From assembly GCF_024703995.1 (NCBI RefSeq), contig NZ_JAMXQV010000002.1:558001-622000 (forward strand): 64,000 nt of DNA. Direction: 5' to 3'. The stretch's first letter is position 1. Every line of letters starts with the position of its first letter. Both the position numbers and the translations under genes were made by a program. Source of the DNA: Amycolatopsis iheyensis (GTDB lineage Bacteria; Actinomycetota; Actinomycetes; Mycobacteriales; Pseudonocardiaceae). The notes beneath the pieces were generated by a model. It was not told the origin of the DNA. It ran no database searches and worked only from the letters and a program-made list of their open reading frames with translations. Shown here in pieces: positions 7,844-16,303 of this stretch.

Positions 7844-9295
7844 TTAGCGGAAGAGGGCTTCGACGCCGTCCACGGCGAAGTACACCGCGAACACCAGCGC
7901 CAGCAGGGAAAGCAGCCAACCGGCCTCACGCCACTTGCCGCGGCCGATCTTGATCAGCACGAACGCGATCAGGCCCGCGCCGACGCCGTTGGTGATCGAG
8001 TAGGTGAACGGGATCAGCGCCGCGGTCAGGAACACCGGGATCGTGTAGTCCGGGTCGTGCCACGGGATGTGCCGGCACTGGGCGACCATCATGCCGCCGA
8101 TGACCACCAGCGCGGGCGCCGCGGCCTGCGCCGGCACGACCCCGGCGAGCGGGGTGAACAGCAGCGTCCCGGCGAACAGCAGACCGGTGACGACACTCGC
8201 GAGCCCCGTCCGGGCGCCCTCGCCGACGCCGGCCGCGGACTCCAGGAACACCGTGTTCGGCGACGACCCGGTGACACCGCCCGCGATCGCGCCCGCGCCG
8301 TCGACCAGCAGGATCCGGCCCATCCGGGGCACCTTGCCGTTCTTCGACAGCCCGGCCTCGTCGGACACGCTGGTGATGGTGCCCATCGCGTCGAAGAAGC
8401 CGGACAGCACCAGCGTGAACAGGAACACCGTCGCCGCGAGCGCCCCCGCCGACGCGAAGCCGCCGAACAGGTCGATGTGGCCGAAGAGCCCGAAGTCGGG
8501 AGCGGCGACGACGTGGTCGGGCAGGGCCGGCGTAGTGAGGCCCCAGCCGCCGACGCCGAACGCCTGGTGCAGCACCACGGCGAACACGGTGGCGACCCCG
8601 ATGCTGATCAGCACCGCGCCCGGGACCTTCCGGGCCATCAGCACGATCATCAGCAGCAGGCCGAAGCAGAACACCACGATCGGCCAGCCGTGCAGGTGCC
8701 CGCTCGCCCCGAGGCGCACCGGGACCGTGGTCTGCGCCGAGTCCGGCATCCGGGTCACGAACCCGGCGCTGACCAGCCCGACCAGGGCGATGTAGAGCCC
8801 GATCCCGACGGTGATCGCCATCTTGAGCGGTCGTGGGATGGCGTTCATGATCCGTTCGCGCACCCCGCTGACCGCCATCAGCACGATGCAGACACCTTCG
8901 AGCACGACCAGCCCGAACGCCTGCGCCCAGGTCATCGACGGCGCCATCTGAAAGGCGACGATGCCGTTGATGCCGAGCCCGGCGGCCAGCGCGAGGGGCG
9001 CGTTGCCGACGACGCCCATCAGGATGGTCATCACCGCCGCGGCCAGCGCGGTCGCCGTGGTCACCTGCGCCGCGGACAGCCGGGCGCCGGTGATGTCGGC
9101 GGAGGCGCCGAGGATGAGCGGGTTGAGCAGCACGATGTAGGCCATCGCGACGAACGTCGTGACACCGCCGCGGACTTCGCGGCCGATCGTGGACTGCCGG
9201 GCGCGCAGCTCGAACAGCTTGTCGAGCAGGGATCGGCGCTGGGGTGGTTCGGGTACTTCGTCGAGGTCGGGCTCGTGGATTTCTACCTGGGTCAT
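7844..9295 (-). CDS. NCS2 family purine permease (AzgA-like)
   Basis: 483 residues, about 12 to 14 hydrophobic segments. N-terminal GGVTTFVAMAYIVLLNP is the hallmark of the AzgA-type branch of nucleobase:cation symporters, which import adenine, guanine or hypoxanthine. Later motifs include LAAGLGINGIVAF, SGFFDAMGT and GSSPNTVFLESAAGVGEGARTG. ATG at 9295 follows GGCAGGAC; an upstream in-frame start adds a Pro/Arg-rich stretch. Lies 124 bases after guanine deaminase and directly ahead of the GGCT-like gene, in a unit that degrades guanine and hypoxanthine, so purine import is the natural role. Confidence 0.92.
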   Translation of the reverse strand: MTQVEIHEPDLDEVPEPPQRRSLLDKLFELRARQSTIGREVRGGVTTFVAMAYIVLLNPLILGASADITGARLSAAQVTTATALAAAVMTILMGVVGNAPLALAAGLGINGIVAFQMAPSMTWAQAFGLVVLEGVCIVLMAVSGVRERIMNAIPRPLKMAITVGIGLYIALVGLVSAGFVTRMPDSAQTTVPVRLGASGHLHGWPIVVFCFGLLLMIVLMARKVPGAVLISIGVATVFAVVLHQAFGVGGWGLTTPALPDHVVAAPDFGLFGHIDLFGGFASAGALAATVFLFTLVLSGFFDAMGTITSVSDEAGLSKNGKVPRMGRILLVDGAGAIAGGVTGSSPNTVFLESAAGVGEGARTGLASVVTGLLFAGTLLFTPLAGVVPAQAAAPALVVIGGMMVAQCRHIPWHDPDYTIPVFLTAALIPFTYSITNGVGAGLIAFVLIKIGRGKWREAGWLLSLLALVFAVYFAVDGVEALFR

Positions 9296-9401
9296 GCGTC
9301 CTGCCCTTGCCGGTGGGTGTGCTCGGCCAGGCCGAGGCACAGCGCCGTGCCTGGGCGAGCGGGACGTTCGGTTCGGTTGTGCTCCGGTCAGCTGGCCTTG
9401 T

Positions 9402-9431
9402 GGGTCAGAAGTCGGCGGGTCAGTAGTCGGT
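9402..9431. repeat. tandem 15-base repeat over the guanine deaminase stop codon
   Basis: GGGTCAGAAGTCGGC (9402-9416) and GGGTCAGTAGTCGGT (9417-9431) differ at two positions. The repeat contains the gene's TGA and creates a second in-frame TGA five codons later, so it probably arose by slippage at the gene end. Confidence 0.6.
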
Positions 9432-9902
9432 GCGGTCGGCCTTGTCGAGCCAAGCCGCGAAGGGGGCGAAACCGTCCTTCGTGGACAGTCGCGTCACGGG
9501 TACCGTCCACGTTTCGCGCGGACGGTCGAAGAGTTCGTAGAAGACGCGGTCGTCGAAGCCGGCCTTGGCCGCGTCGTCGCGGTCGGCGGCGAAGAGGACC
9601 TTGTCCACGCGCGCCCACAGCGCCGAGGACAGGCACATCGGGCACGGCTCGCAGCTGGAGACGAGCACGCAGCCGTCGAGCTTGAACGTGCCGAGCGCCT
9701 GACAGGCCGCGCGGATCGCGACGACTTCGGCGTGCGCGGTCGGGTCGAGGTTCGCGGTGACGCGGTTGACACCGGTCGCGACGACCTCGCCGTCCTTCAC
9801 TACCAGCGCGCCGAACGGGCCGCCGCCGTTGGCGACGTTCGTCTCCGCGATGCGGATGGCTTCGTCGAGCCAGTCCTGCTCGACGGAAATCGACGTGGTC
9901 AT
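9420..9902 (-). CDS. guaD: guanine deaminase (cytidine deaminase-like fold)
   Basis: 160 residues. Hydrolyses guanine to xanthine and ammonia, feeding xanthine dehydrogenase encoded just upstream. The zinc site is intact: AHAEVVAI gives the His ligand and catalytic Glu, and CEPCPMCLSS gives the two Cys ligands. N-terminal GGGPFGALVV is typical of the Bacillus GuaD group; tRNA adenosine deaminases share the motifs, but the length, the Tyr C-terminus and the xdh context favour guanine. Its start lies one base after the stop of the molybdenum subunit gene. Confidence 0.88.
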   Translation of the reverse strand: MTTSISVEQDWLDEAIRIAETNVANGGGPFGALVVKDGEVVATGVNRVTANLDPTAHAEVVAIRAACQALGTFKLDGCVLVSSCEPCPMCLSSALWARVDKVLFAADRDDAAKAGFDDRVFYELFDRPRETWTVPVTRLSTKDGFAPFAAWLDKADRTDY

Positions 9903-9903
9903 C

Positions 9904-12195
9904 TCAGACTCCAGTGATGTGCTCGGGGCGGATCGGGACGCGCGGCAGCTCGAGGCCGGTGGCCGCGCGGATGGCGTTGGCGATCGCGGGCGTCGCCGAG
10001 ATCGTGGGTGGCTCGCCGACGCCGCGGACGCCGTAGGGGGCGTGCGGGTCCGGCCGCTCGATGACGTCGACGCGCATCGGGGGCATGTCGAGGATGGTCG
10101 GGATGAGGTAGTCGGTGAACGACGGGTTCCGCACCTTGCCGTCCTTGACCAGGATCTCCTCCATGACGGCGAGGCCGAGGCCCTGGGCCGAGCCGCCCTG
10201 GATCTGGGCGACGACGGCGTCGGGGTTCATCGCCTTGCCGACGTCCTGGGCGCAGTCGAGCTGGACGACCTTGACCAGGCCGAGGTCCAGGTCGACGTCG
10301 ACCACGGCCCGGTGCGCGGAGAAGCCGTACTGGACGTGGGCGTCACCCTGCCCGGTCTCGGGGTCCAGCGGGTAGGTCGGGCGGTGGTGGAACTCGCGGG
10401 TCTCCTCGATCGCGGTGTCGCCGAGCAGGTCCGCCAGGTCCGCGACGACTTCGCCGTCGGCCGCGACGACCTTGCCGCCGACCAGGGACATGCCTTCGGC
10501 AGGCCGCCCGAGCCGGGCGTAGACGGCCTCGGCGACCGCGCGACACGCGTTGCGGACCGCGCCACCGGTGACATAGGTCTGGCGTGACGCCGAGCTGGAG
10601 CCGGCGTCGCCGACACTCGTGTCGGCCGGGTGCACGCTGACCCGCGTCAGGCCCAGCTCGGTGCGGGCGATCTGCTGCTGCAGCGTCACCAGGCCCTGGC
10701 CGACCTCGGCCGCGGCGGTGTGCACCATCGCCACCGCCTCGCCGCCGAGCACCTCCAGGCGGACGCGGGCGGTCGAGTAGTCGTCGAGACCTTCGGCGTA
10801 GGAGATGTTCTTGATGGTCACGCCGTAGCCGACCCCGCGAACGACGCCTTCGCCGTGGGTGGTGTTGGACGCGCCGCCGGGCAGCTCGCGGATGTCGCGT
10901 TCACCGGTGGGCTCGGGCGGCAGCGGCAGGTCGCGGACCCGCTGCACCAGCTCGGCCACGGGCGCCGGGAAGTCGACCACCTGGCCGGTGACCACAGTGG
11001 ACCCTTCGCTCAGCGCGTTGCGGATCCGCAGCTCGGCCGGGTCCATGCCCAGCGCGGCCGCCAGCTTGTCCATTTGGGACTCGTAGGCGTAGGTCGGCTG
11101 GACCGCGCCGAGCCCGCGCATCGCACCGCAGGTCGGGTTGTTCGTGTAGACGCCCCAGCCTTCGATGTGCGCATTCGGGACGTCGTACGGGCCGACGCTG
11201 AGCGTGGTGCCGTTGCCGACCACGACCGGGGTTTTCGACGCGTACGCGCCGCCGTCGAAGTACATCCGCGCCTTGACGTAGACGATCTTGCCCTCGCGGG
11301 TGGCGCCGTGCTCGTAGTACATCTTCGCCGGGTGCCGGTGGACGTGCCCGAAGAACGACTCCAGGCGGTTGTAGCTCATCTTGACCGGGCGGCCGGTGCG
11401 CAGGGCCAGCATGCACGAGTGGATCTGCATGGACAGGTCCTCGCGGCCGCCGAACGCGCCGCCGACGCCGGACAGCGTCAGCCGCACCTTCTCCAGCGGC
11501 AGGCCGAGGGCCCTCGCCGTCTGGCGCTGGTCGACGTGCAGCCACTGTGTCGCGAGGTAGAGGTCGACGCCGCCGTCTTCGGCCGGCACCGCGAGCCCCG
11601 ATTCGGGCCCGAGGAACGCCTGGTCCTGCATGCCCAGTTCGTAGACGCCGGACACGACGACGTCCGCGGTCGCCGCCGGGTCGCCCTTGACGATCCGCTG
11701 GTGCCGGACCAGGTTCCCGTCCGGGTGCAGCTTGGGCAGCGAGTCGTCGTGCGCGGCCCGCTCGGGGTCGGTGATCGGCTCGAGGACGTCGTACTCGACG
11801 ACGATCTCCTTGAGCGCCTGCCGCGCGATCTCCGGGTGGTCGGCCGCCAGGATGGCGACCGGCTCACCCTGGTAGCGGACCAGGTCCGCGGCCAGGGCCG
11901 GGGTGTCCTGGTACTTGAGGCCGTAGACGTTCTCCCCGGGCACGTCCTCGTGGGTGAGGACCGCGTGCACACCCGGCTGGGCCAGCGCGCGGGAGACGTC
12001 GAGGCGGACGATCCGGGCGTGCGGGTGCGGGCTGCGCAGCGTGGCACCCCACAGCATGTCCTCGTGCCACAGGTCCGAGGAGTAGGCGAACTCGCCACGC
12101 ACCTTGAGCGTCCCGTCCGGGCGCAGTGGGCTCTCGCCGATACCGCCGGCGATCGTGTCGTGCAGCTCCTGGGGAGACCGGGCCGGCGCGCTCAT
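9904..12195 (-). CDS. xanthine dehydrogenase, molybdopterin-binding large subunit
   Basis: 763 residues, usual for the separate large subunit of three-subunit bacterial enzymes. Oxidises hypoxanthine and xanthine to urate in the cytosol. Visible signatures: the N-terminal a/b hammerhead domain (DGTLKVRGEFAYSSDLW, PHPHARI), GGAFGGRED for the molybdopterin region, AAEVGQGLVT and, near the C-terminus, GVRGVGEPPTISATPA with the Glu that acts as base at molybdenum. Start ATG overlaps the stop of the 2Fe-2S subunit by 4 bases; the next gene, guanine deaminase, begins after one base. The order FAD, 2Fe-2S, Mo subunit matches purine-inducible operons. Substrate could in principle be another heteroaromatic, but the neighbours argue for xanthine. 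Confidence 0.92.
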   Translation of the reverse strand: MSAPARSPQELHDTIAGGIGESPLRPDGTLKVRGEFAYSSDLWHEDMLWGATLRSPHPHARIVRLDVSRALAQPGVHAVLTHEDVPGENVYGLKYQDTPALAADLVRYQGEPVAILAADHPEIARQALKEIVVEYDVLEPITDPERAAHDDSLPKLHPDGNLVRHQRIVKGDPAATADVVVSGVYELGMQDQAFLGPESGLAVPAEDGGVDLYLATQWLHVDQRQTARALGLPLEKVRLTLSGVGGAFGGREDLSMQIHSCMLALRTGRPVKMSYNRLESFFGHVHRHPAKMYYEHGATREGKIVYVKARMYFDGGAYASKTPVVVGNGTTLSVGPYDVPNAHIEGWGVYTNNPTCGAMRGLGAVQPTYAYESQMDKLAAALGMDPAELRIRNALSEGSTVVTGQVVDFPAPVAELVQRVRDLPLPPEPTGERDIRELPGGASNTTHGEGVVRGVGYGVTIKNISYAEGLDDYSTARVRLEVLGGEAVAMVHTAAAEVGQGLVTLQQQIARTELGLTRVSVHPADTSVGDAGSSSASRQTYVTGGAVRNACRAVAEAVYARLGRPAEGMSLVGGKVVAADGEVVADLADLLGDTAIEETREFHHRPTYPLDPETGQGDAHVQYGFSAHRAVVDVDLDLGLVKVVQLDCAQDVGKAMNPDAVVAQIQGGSAQGLGLAVMEEILVKDGKVRNPSFTDYLIPTILDMPPMRVDVIERPDPHAPYGVRGVGEPPTISATPAIANAIRAATGLELPRVPIRPEHITGV

Positions 12196-12662
12196 CGGAC
12201 CGCCTTCTTCGCGGCCGCGTCACGGACCGCGTCGAGGATCTTCTCGTAGCCGGTGCACCGGCAGAGGTTCCCGGCGAGCGCCTCGCGGATCTCGACGTCA
12301 CTCGGGTCCGGGACGCGCTCGATCAGGTCGTGCGCGGCAACCAGCAAGCCGGGTGTGCAGAACCCGCACTGGACGGCGCCGCGCTCGACGAACGACTCCT
12401 GCACCGGGTCGAGGTCGTCGCCCTCGGCCAGGCCCTCGACGGTGACGACGTCACGGCCTTCGGCCTGCCCGGCCGCGACCAGGCACGCACAGGCCGGGAC
12501 GCCGTCGAGGTAGACCGTGCACGACCCGCATTCGCCCTGCTCACAGGCGTTCTTCGAGCCCGGCAGGCCGAGCCGCTCACGCAGCACGTAGAGCAGGCTC
12601 TCGCCTTCCCAGACGTTGTCCGCCCGGCGGTGCTCGCCGTTGACGGTGACGTTCACGCGCAC
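12192..12662 (-). CDS. xanthine dehydrogenase, [2Fe-2S] subunit
   Basis: 156 residues. Carries both iron-sulfur clusters of the molybdenum hydroxylase: the plant-ferredoxin cluster (CEQGECGSCTVYLDG plus a following Cys) and the helical cluster (CGFCTPGLL and CRCTGY). Passes electrons from the molybdenum subunit to the FAD subunit. Start overlaps the end of the FAD-subunit gene by 10 bases and its stop overlaps the large-subunit start by 4, so all three subunits are translationally linked. All expected Cys are present. Confidence 0.95.
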   Translation of the reverse strand: MRVNVTVNGEHRRADNVWEGESLLYVLRERLGLPGSKNACEQGECGSCTVYLDGVPACACLVAAGQAEGRDVVTVEGLAEGDDLDPVQESFVERGAVQCGFCTPGLLVAAHDLIERVPDPSDVEIREALAGNLCRCTGYEKILDAVRDAAAKKAVR

Positions 12663-13531
12663 TTCGCGCTCCCTCCGAGTCGGGCACAGTAGTCGGTCCA
12701 GGCCCAGGTCAGCGTCCGGCGTGCCATCACACCCAAGGCGTGGCGCCGGTAGGCCGCACTCCCCCGGACGTCGTCGATCGGCGACGCGGCCGCCGCGACC
12801 AGGTCACCGAAGCGGCGCTTGACCGAGTCGTTCAGCGCCTTCGGGGCGTCCCAGTCCAGCTCGCCGGCCAGGAACTCCTCGGCGTCGAGGGCCCGGCGCG
12901 GGGTGGGCGCGGCCGAGCCGACACCGGTGCCGACGCGGCGCTCCTCCGGGTGCAACGCGAGGCCGAACGCGGCGACCGCGATGACCATGGCGTTGCGCGT
13001 GCCGATCTTGCTGAACTGCTGGGGCCCGGTGGCCGGTCGCAGCAGCACCGCGGTGATCAGCTCGTCCTCGGCCAGGACGTTGCGCTTGACCCCGACGTAG
13101 AAATCCTTCGCCGCGACGATCCGGGTGCCGCGGACCGAGGCGATTTCGACCTCCGCGTCCGCGGCCAAGAGCGCCGGGTGGGAATCGCCCGCAGGCGAAG
13201 CCGCGCCCAAATTGCCCCCCACCGAACCGCGATTGCGGATCTGCGGGGACCCCACGGTCCGCGCGGCCATCGCGAGGCCGGGCAGCCGCGTGCCAAGTTC
13301 GGCGATGATCCGGGTGTAGGGCACGGCCGCGCCGATCCGGATCCGGCCGTCGTCGGCGCCGTGCTCGTGGAGCTCGGCGACGCGGCCGAGGTCGAGCAGG
13401 GACTCCGGACGGCGGTGGTCGAAGTTGAGCTCGACCATCACGTCCGTGCCGCCGGCGATGGGGACCGCACCGGGGTTCGCGGCACGCGCGGCGAGCGCGT
13501 CGGCCAGCGAGGCGGGTCGGAGGAATTCCAC
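12653..13531 (-). CDS. xanthine dehydrogenase, FAD-binding subunit
   Basis: 292 residues, normal for the separate FAD subunit of the CO-dehydrogenase/xanthine-dehydrogenase group. FAD motifs: AGGTDVMVELN near residue 31 and GSVGGNLGAASPAGDSHPAL near residue 110. GTG at 13531 starts the protein with VEFLRPASLADAL, the usual beginning, after AAAGGAC. First gene of the purine unit: upstream is a 194-base gap holding its promoter and the terminator of the gcl operon. No XdhC-type cofactor chaperone gene is in the window. Confidence 0.93.
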   Translation of the reverse strand: MEFLRPASLADALAARAANPGAVPIAGGTDVMVELNFDHRRPESLLDLGRVAELHEHGADDGRIRIGAAVPYTRIIAELGTRLPGLAMAARTVGSPQIRNRGSVGGNLGAASPAGDSHPALLAADAEVEIASVRGTRIVAAKDFYVGVKRNVLAEDELITAVLLRPATGPQQFSKIGTRNAMVIAVAAFGLALHPEERRVGTGVGSAAPTPRRALDAEEFLAGELDWDAPKALNDSVKRRFGDLVAAAASPIDDVRGSAAYRRHALGVMARRTLTWAWTDYCARLGGSAKCA

Positions 13532-13563
13532 TGTGGACGTCCTTTCGGGGCTGCTTCGTGAAG

Positions 13564-13643
13564 AAGTACACACGCTCGGGTGTGGCCGGGACCACGGCAA
13601 AACCCCTGAAAGGCGGGTGAATTTACGGCCCGCGTTTGTACTT
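13564..13643. promoter_or_regulatory. promoter region of the purine operon with inverted repeat AAGTACA/TGTACTT
   Basis: Seven-base inverted arms AAGTACA (13564-13570) and TGTACTT (13637-13643) lie 33 and 106 bases upstream of the FAD-subunit start, 66 bases apart. Widely spaced arms could be two half-sites for a looping or dimer-of-dimers regulator. No purine riboswitch-like structure was recognised. Confidence 0.3.
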
Positions 13644-13674
13644 TCCGACAACAGCTTGATCCAGGGCGTGGAAA

Positions 13675-13710
13675 GGCCGCCGTGCGAGGTCAGGGGCTCG
13701 CACGGCGGCC
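13675..13710. terminator. strong hairpin terminator of the hyi-glxR-gcl operon
   Basis: Perfect 14-base arms GGCCGCCGTGCGAG (13675-13688) and CTCGCACGGCGGCC (13697-13710) with an 8-base loop, 16 bases past the gcl stop; on the minus strand the stem is followed by TTTCC. It separates the glyoxylate operon from the purine operon. Confidence 0.8.
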
Positions 13711-13725
13711 GTGGTCACGCGGGCG

Positions 13726-15414
13726 TTACGCCGGTTCGAACTCCTTGACCGCGTCGAGCGCGGCGCCCATCGCGGCGTTGCCTTCACGTTCGATCATGAT
13801 CTCGACCAGGACCGGGCGGCTGGTGCGCTCGGCCTCCTTGCGGGCCCACTCCAGCGAAGACCGGATCTCGCCGGGCTCGAGCACACGGGTGCCCGAACAG
13901 CCGTAGGCCTCCATGATCTTGACGTTGTCCGTGCCGTTCGAGTCGTAGTGGATGTCGACCTCGAAGTTCATGTCGTACCCGGTTTCGGCCTGGCGGATCA
14001 GGCCGAGGTACTCGTTGTTGAGCATGATCAGCACGAACCCGACGTCGTACTGCGCGGCGACCGCCAGTTCCTCGACGAGGAACTGGAACGAGTAGTCCCC
14101 GACCACACCGACGACTTCCGCGTCCGGCTTCGCCTTCTTGACGCCGATCGCGGCGGGGATCTCCCAGCCGAGCGGGCCGGCCTGGCCGCAGACCTGGTAG
14201 TGGCGCGGCTTGTGCGCCTTCTGGAACTGACCCGACCAGATTTGGTAGAGCCCGATCGCGGTGACGAAGTAGGTGTCCTCGCCGAAGGTTTCGTTGATCT
14301 CCTTGAACACCCGCGGCGCCTTGATCGGCAGGGTGTCGAAGTCCTCGCGGCGGGGAAGCGCTTCCTTCAGCTCCGCGATCCGGCCGACCCATTCGCGCCT
14401 CGGCTCCGGCGACCGCTTCTCCAACGCAGCCAAAAGCGCGTCGAGGAACTCCCGCGTGTCCGACACGATCCCGAGATCGGGCCCGAACACCTTGCCCAGC
14501 TGGGTGGGTTCGATGTCGACGTGGATGAACTTCCGGTCACCGCGGTACACCGACAGCTCGCCGGTGTGCCGGTCACCGAAGCGGGCACCCAGCGCCAGCA
14601 CCAGGTCCGACTCCAGGAAAGCCGCGTTGGCCCAGCGCTGCGACGTCTGGATGCCGGCCATCCCGGCGAACAGCTCGTGGTTCTCGGGGAAGCTTCCCTT
14701 GCCCATCAGCGTCACCTGGACCGGGACGTCGAGGCGCTCGGCCACGGCGCGCAGCTGTTCGCTCGCCTCGCCGAGAACGACACCACCGCCGGCCAGGATC
14801 AGCGGGCGTTCCGCGGCCAGGAGCATGTCCAGTGCGCGCTCGACCCGCGCGGACGCGGGCTTGACGGCGGTCACCGGCAGCGGCGAGTCGATCGAGGAGT
14901 CCCACTCGATGTCCTGCTTCTGGACGTCGATCGGCAGGTCGATGAGCACCGGGCCCGGGCGGCCGGACCGGGCGATCCGGAACGCCTCGCGGAAGATCCA
15001 CGGCAGCTGCGCGGCCTCCTTGACCTGCACCGCCCACTTCGTGACCGGCTTGGCGATCTCGACGATGTCGACGGCCTGGAACGCCTCGGTGTGCAGCTTG
15101 TTCGACGCGGCCTGGCCGGTGATGCAGATCATCGGGATCGAGTCCGCGTGCGCGGTGTAGAGCCCGGTGATCATGTTCGTCCCGGCCGGGCCGGACGTGC
15201 CGATGGCCACGCCGACATTGCCGTTCGTCCTGGCCCAGCCGTCGGCCATGTGCGTCGCGCCCTCTTCGTGGCGGACGATCAGGTGCTGGATCGCCCGGCC
15301 TTGCAGGGCGTTATACAGCGGGAGGATCGCGGCGCCGGGGCAGCCGAAGACGGTGTCGACGCCTTCGCTCTCCAGGACGTCGACGACGGCTTGCATGGCG
15401 GGGATCCGGGGCAT
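13726..15414 (-). CDS. gcl: glyoxylate carboligase-type ThDP enzyme (tartronate semialdehyde synthase)
   Basis: 562 residues. Expected to condense two glyoxylate into tartronate semialdehyde and CO2. The three ThDP-enzyme domains are present; the cofactor motif is GDYSFQF...LNNEYLGLIRQ near residues 440-475, and TSGPAGTNMITGLYTAHADS, GQAGPLGWEIPAAIGV and FQAVDIVEIAKPVTK closely follow known Gcl proteins. Odd: at the position where Escherichia coli Gcl has Val51 (RHVEGASHMAEG) this protein has Glu50 (RHEEGATHMADG), the canonical ThDP-activating Glu that Gcl is known for lacking. Follows the reductase gene by one base, in order hyi-glxR-gcl. Context supports Gcl; an acetolactate synthase-like activity is the alternative. 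Confidence 0.87.
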   Translation of the reverse strand: MPRIPAMQAVVDVLESEGVDTVFGCPGAAILPLYNALQGRAIQHLIVRHEEGATHMADGWARTNGNVGVAIGTSGPAGTNMITGLYTAHADSIPMICITGQAASNKLHTEAFQAVDIVEIAKPVTKWAVQVKEAAQLPWIFREAFRIARSGRPGPVLIDLPIDVQKQDIEWDSSIDSPLPVTAVKPASARVERALDMLLAAERPLILAGGGVVLGEASEQLRAVAERLDVPVQVTLMGKGSFPENHELFAGMAGIQTSQRWANAAFLESDLVLALGARFGDRHTGELSVYRGDRKFIHVDIEPTQLGKVFGPDLGIVSDTREFLDALLAALEKRSPEPRREWVGRIAELKEALPRREDFDTLPIKAPRVFKEINETFGEDTYFVTAIGLYQIWSGQFQKAHKPRHYQVCGQAGPLGWEIPAAIGVKKAKPDAEVVGVVGDYSFQFLVEELAVAAQYDVGFVLIMLNNEYLGLIRQAETGYDMNFEVDIHYDSNGTDNVKIMEAYGCSGTRVLEPGEIRSSLEWARKEAERTSRPVLVEIMIEREGNAAMGAALDAVKEFEPA

Positions 15415-15415
15415 G

Positions 15416-16303
15416 TCACACCTCCGCCGGGCCGCGGCCCGACAACTGTTCGGCGACCTTCAGCAAGGCCGAGTGGTCCAGGGAGCCGTAGCCCATGGCA
15501 CGGCCGGCGGCGACGAGCTGGGCGACCAGCCCGGTGAGCGGGAGCGCGACGTCGGCCTGCCGGGCGGCGGCCAGCGCGATCCCCATGTCCTTGTGGTGCA
15601 GGTCGATCCGGAAGCCGGGCGCGAACTGGCGGTCCACCATGGACTTGCGCTTGAGCTCCAGGATCCGGCTGCCCGCCAGTCCCCCGGCGAGCACGTCGAG
15701 GCCCGTGGCAGCGTCCACTCCGGACGCTTCCAGCAGCACGATCGCCTCGGCGACCAGGCCGTAGATGCCGCCCACGACGAGCTGGTTGGCGGCTTTGACG
15801 ACCTGACCGGCGCCGTGCGGGCCGACGTGCACAACCGTCTTGCCGAGCGCGTCGAACACCGGCTTCGCGGCCTCGAAGTCCTCTTCGGAGCCACCGACCA
15901 TGATGGACAGCGACGCCTGCTCGGCGCCGGCCTGGCCACCCGACACGGGTGCGTCGAGGACGCGGATCTTCTTGTCCCGCGCGGCTTCCGCGACGGCGAT
16001 CGACGTCTCGGGCCGGATGGTGCTCATGTCGATCAGGAGCGCGCCGGGCTCGGCGGCGTCCAGGACCCCGCCCGCGGCCAGCACGACCTCCTCGACCTGC
16101 GGGTGGTTCGGCAGCATCGTGATCACGACGTCCGCCCCGGCCACCGCGTCGGCGACCCCGGACGCGGCGCGCCCGCCGGCGGCCTGGAGCTTCTCCCCCG
16201 CGGCGGGGTGGACGTCGTAGCCGCTGACGTCGTGCCCGGCCGCGACCAGGTGCGCGGCCATCGGCGCGCCCATCACGCCCAGTCCGATGAATCCCAGTTT
16301 CAT
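15416..16303 (-). CDS. glxR: 2-hydroxy-3-oxopropionate (tartronate semialdehyde) reductase
   Basis: 295 residues of the beta-hydroxyacid dehydrogenase family; reduces tartronate semialdehyde to D-glycerate with NAD(P)H. Rossmann motif GFIGLGVMGAPMA at the N-terminus, substrate motif DAPVSGGQAGAEQ near residue 118 and the catalytic Lys in VKAANQLVVGG near residue 170. ATG at 16303 overlaps the hydroxypyruvate isomerase stop in ATGA. It sits between isomerase and carboligase, giving the complete glyoxylate-to-glycerate route. The family also includes 3-hydroxyisobutyrate dehydrogenase, but the neighbours decide. Confidence 0.92.
   Translation of the reverse strand: MKLGFIGLGVMGAPMAAHLVAAGHDVSGYDVHPAAGEKLQAAGGRAASGVADAVAGADVVITMLPNHPQVEEVVLAAGGVLDAAEPGALLIDMSTIRPETSIAVAEAARDKKIRVLDAPVSGGQAGAEQASLSIMVGGSEEDFEAAKPVFDALGKTVVHVGPHGAGQVVKAANQLVVGGIYGLVAEAIVLLEASGVDAATGLDVLAGGLAGSRILELKRKSMVDRQFAPGFRIDLHHKDMGIALAAARQADVALPLTGLVAQLVAAGRAMGYGSLDHSALLKVAEQLSGRGPAEV

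Noticed and set aside
9296..9419. Purine riboswitch before the permease gene
   Set aside because: The 124-base gap is GC-rich and lacks the three-way junction core sequences; nothing supports it.
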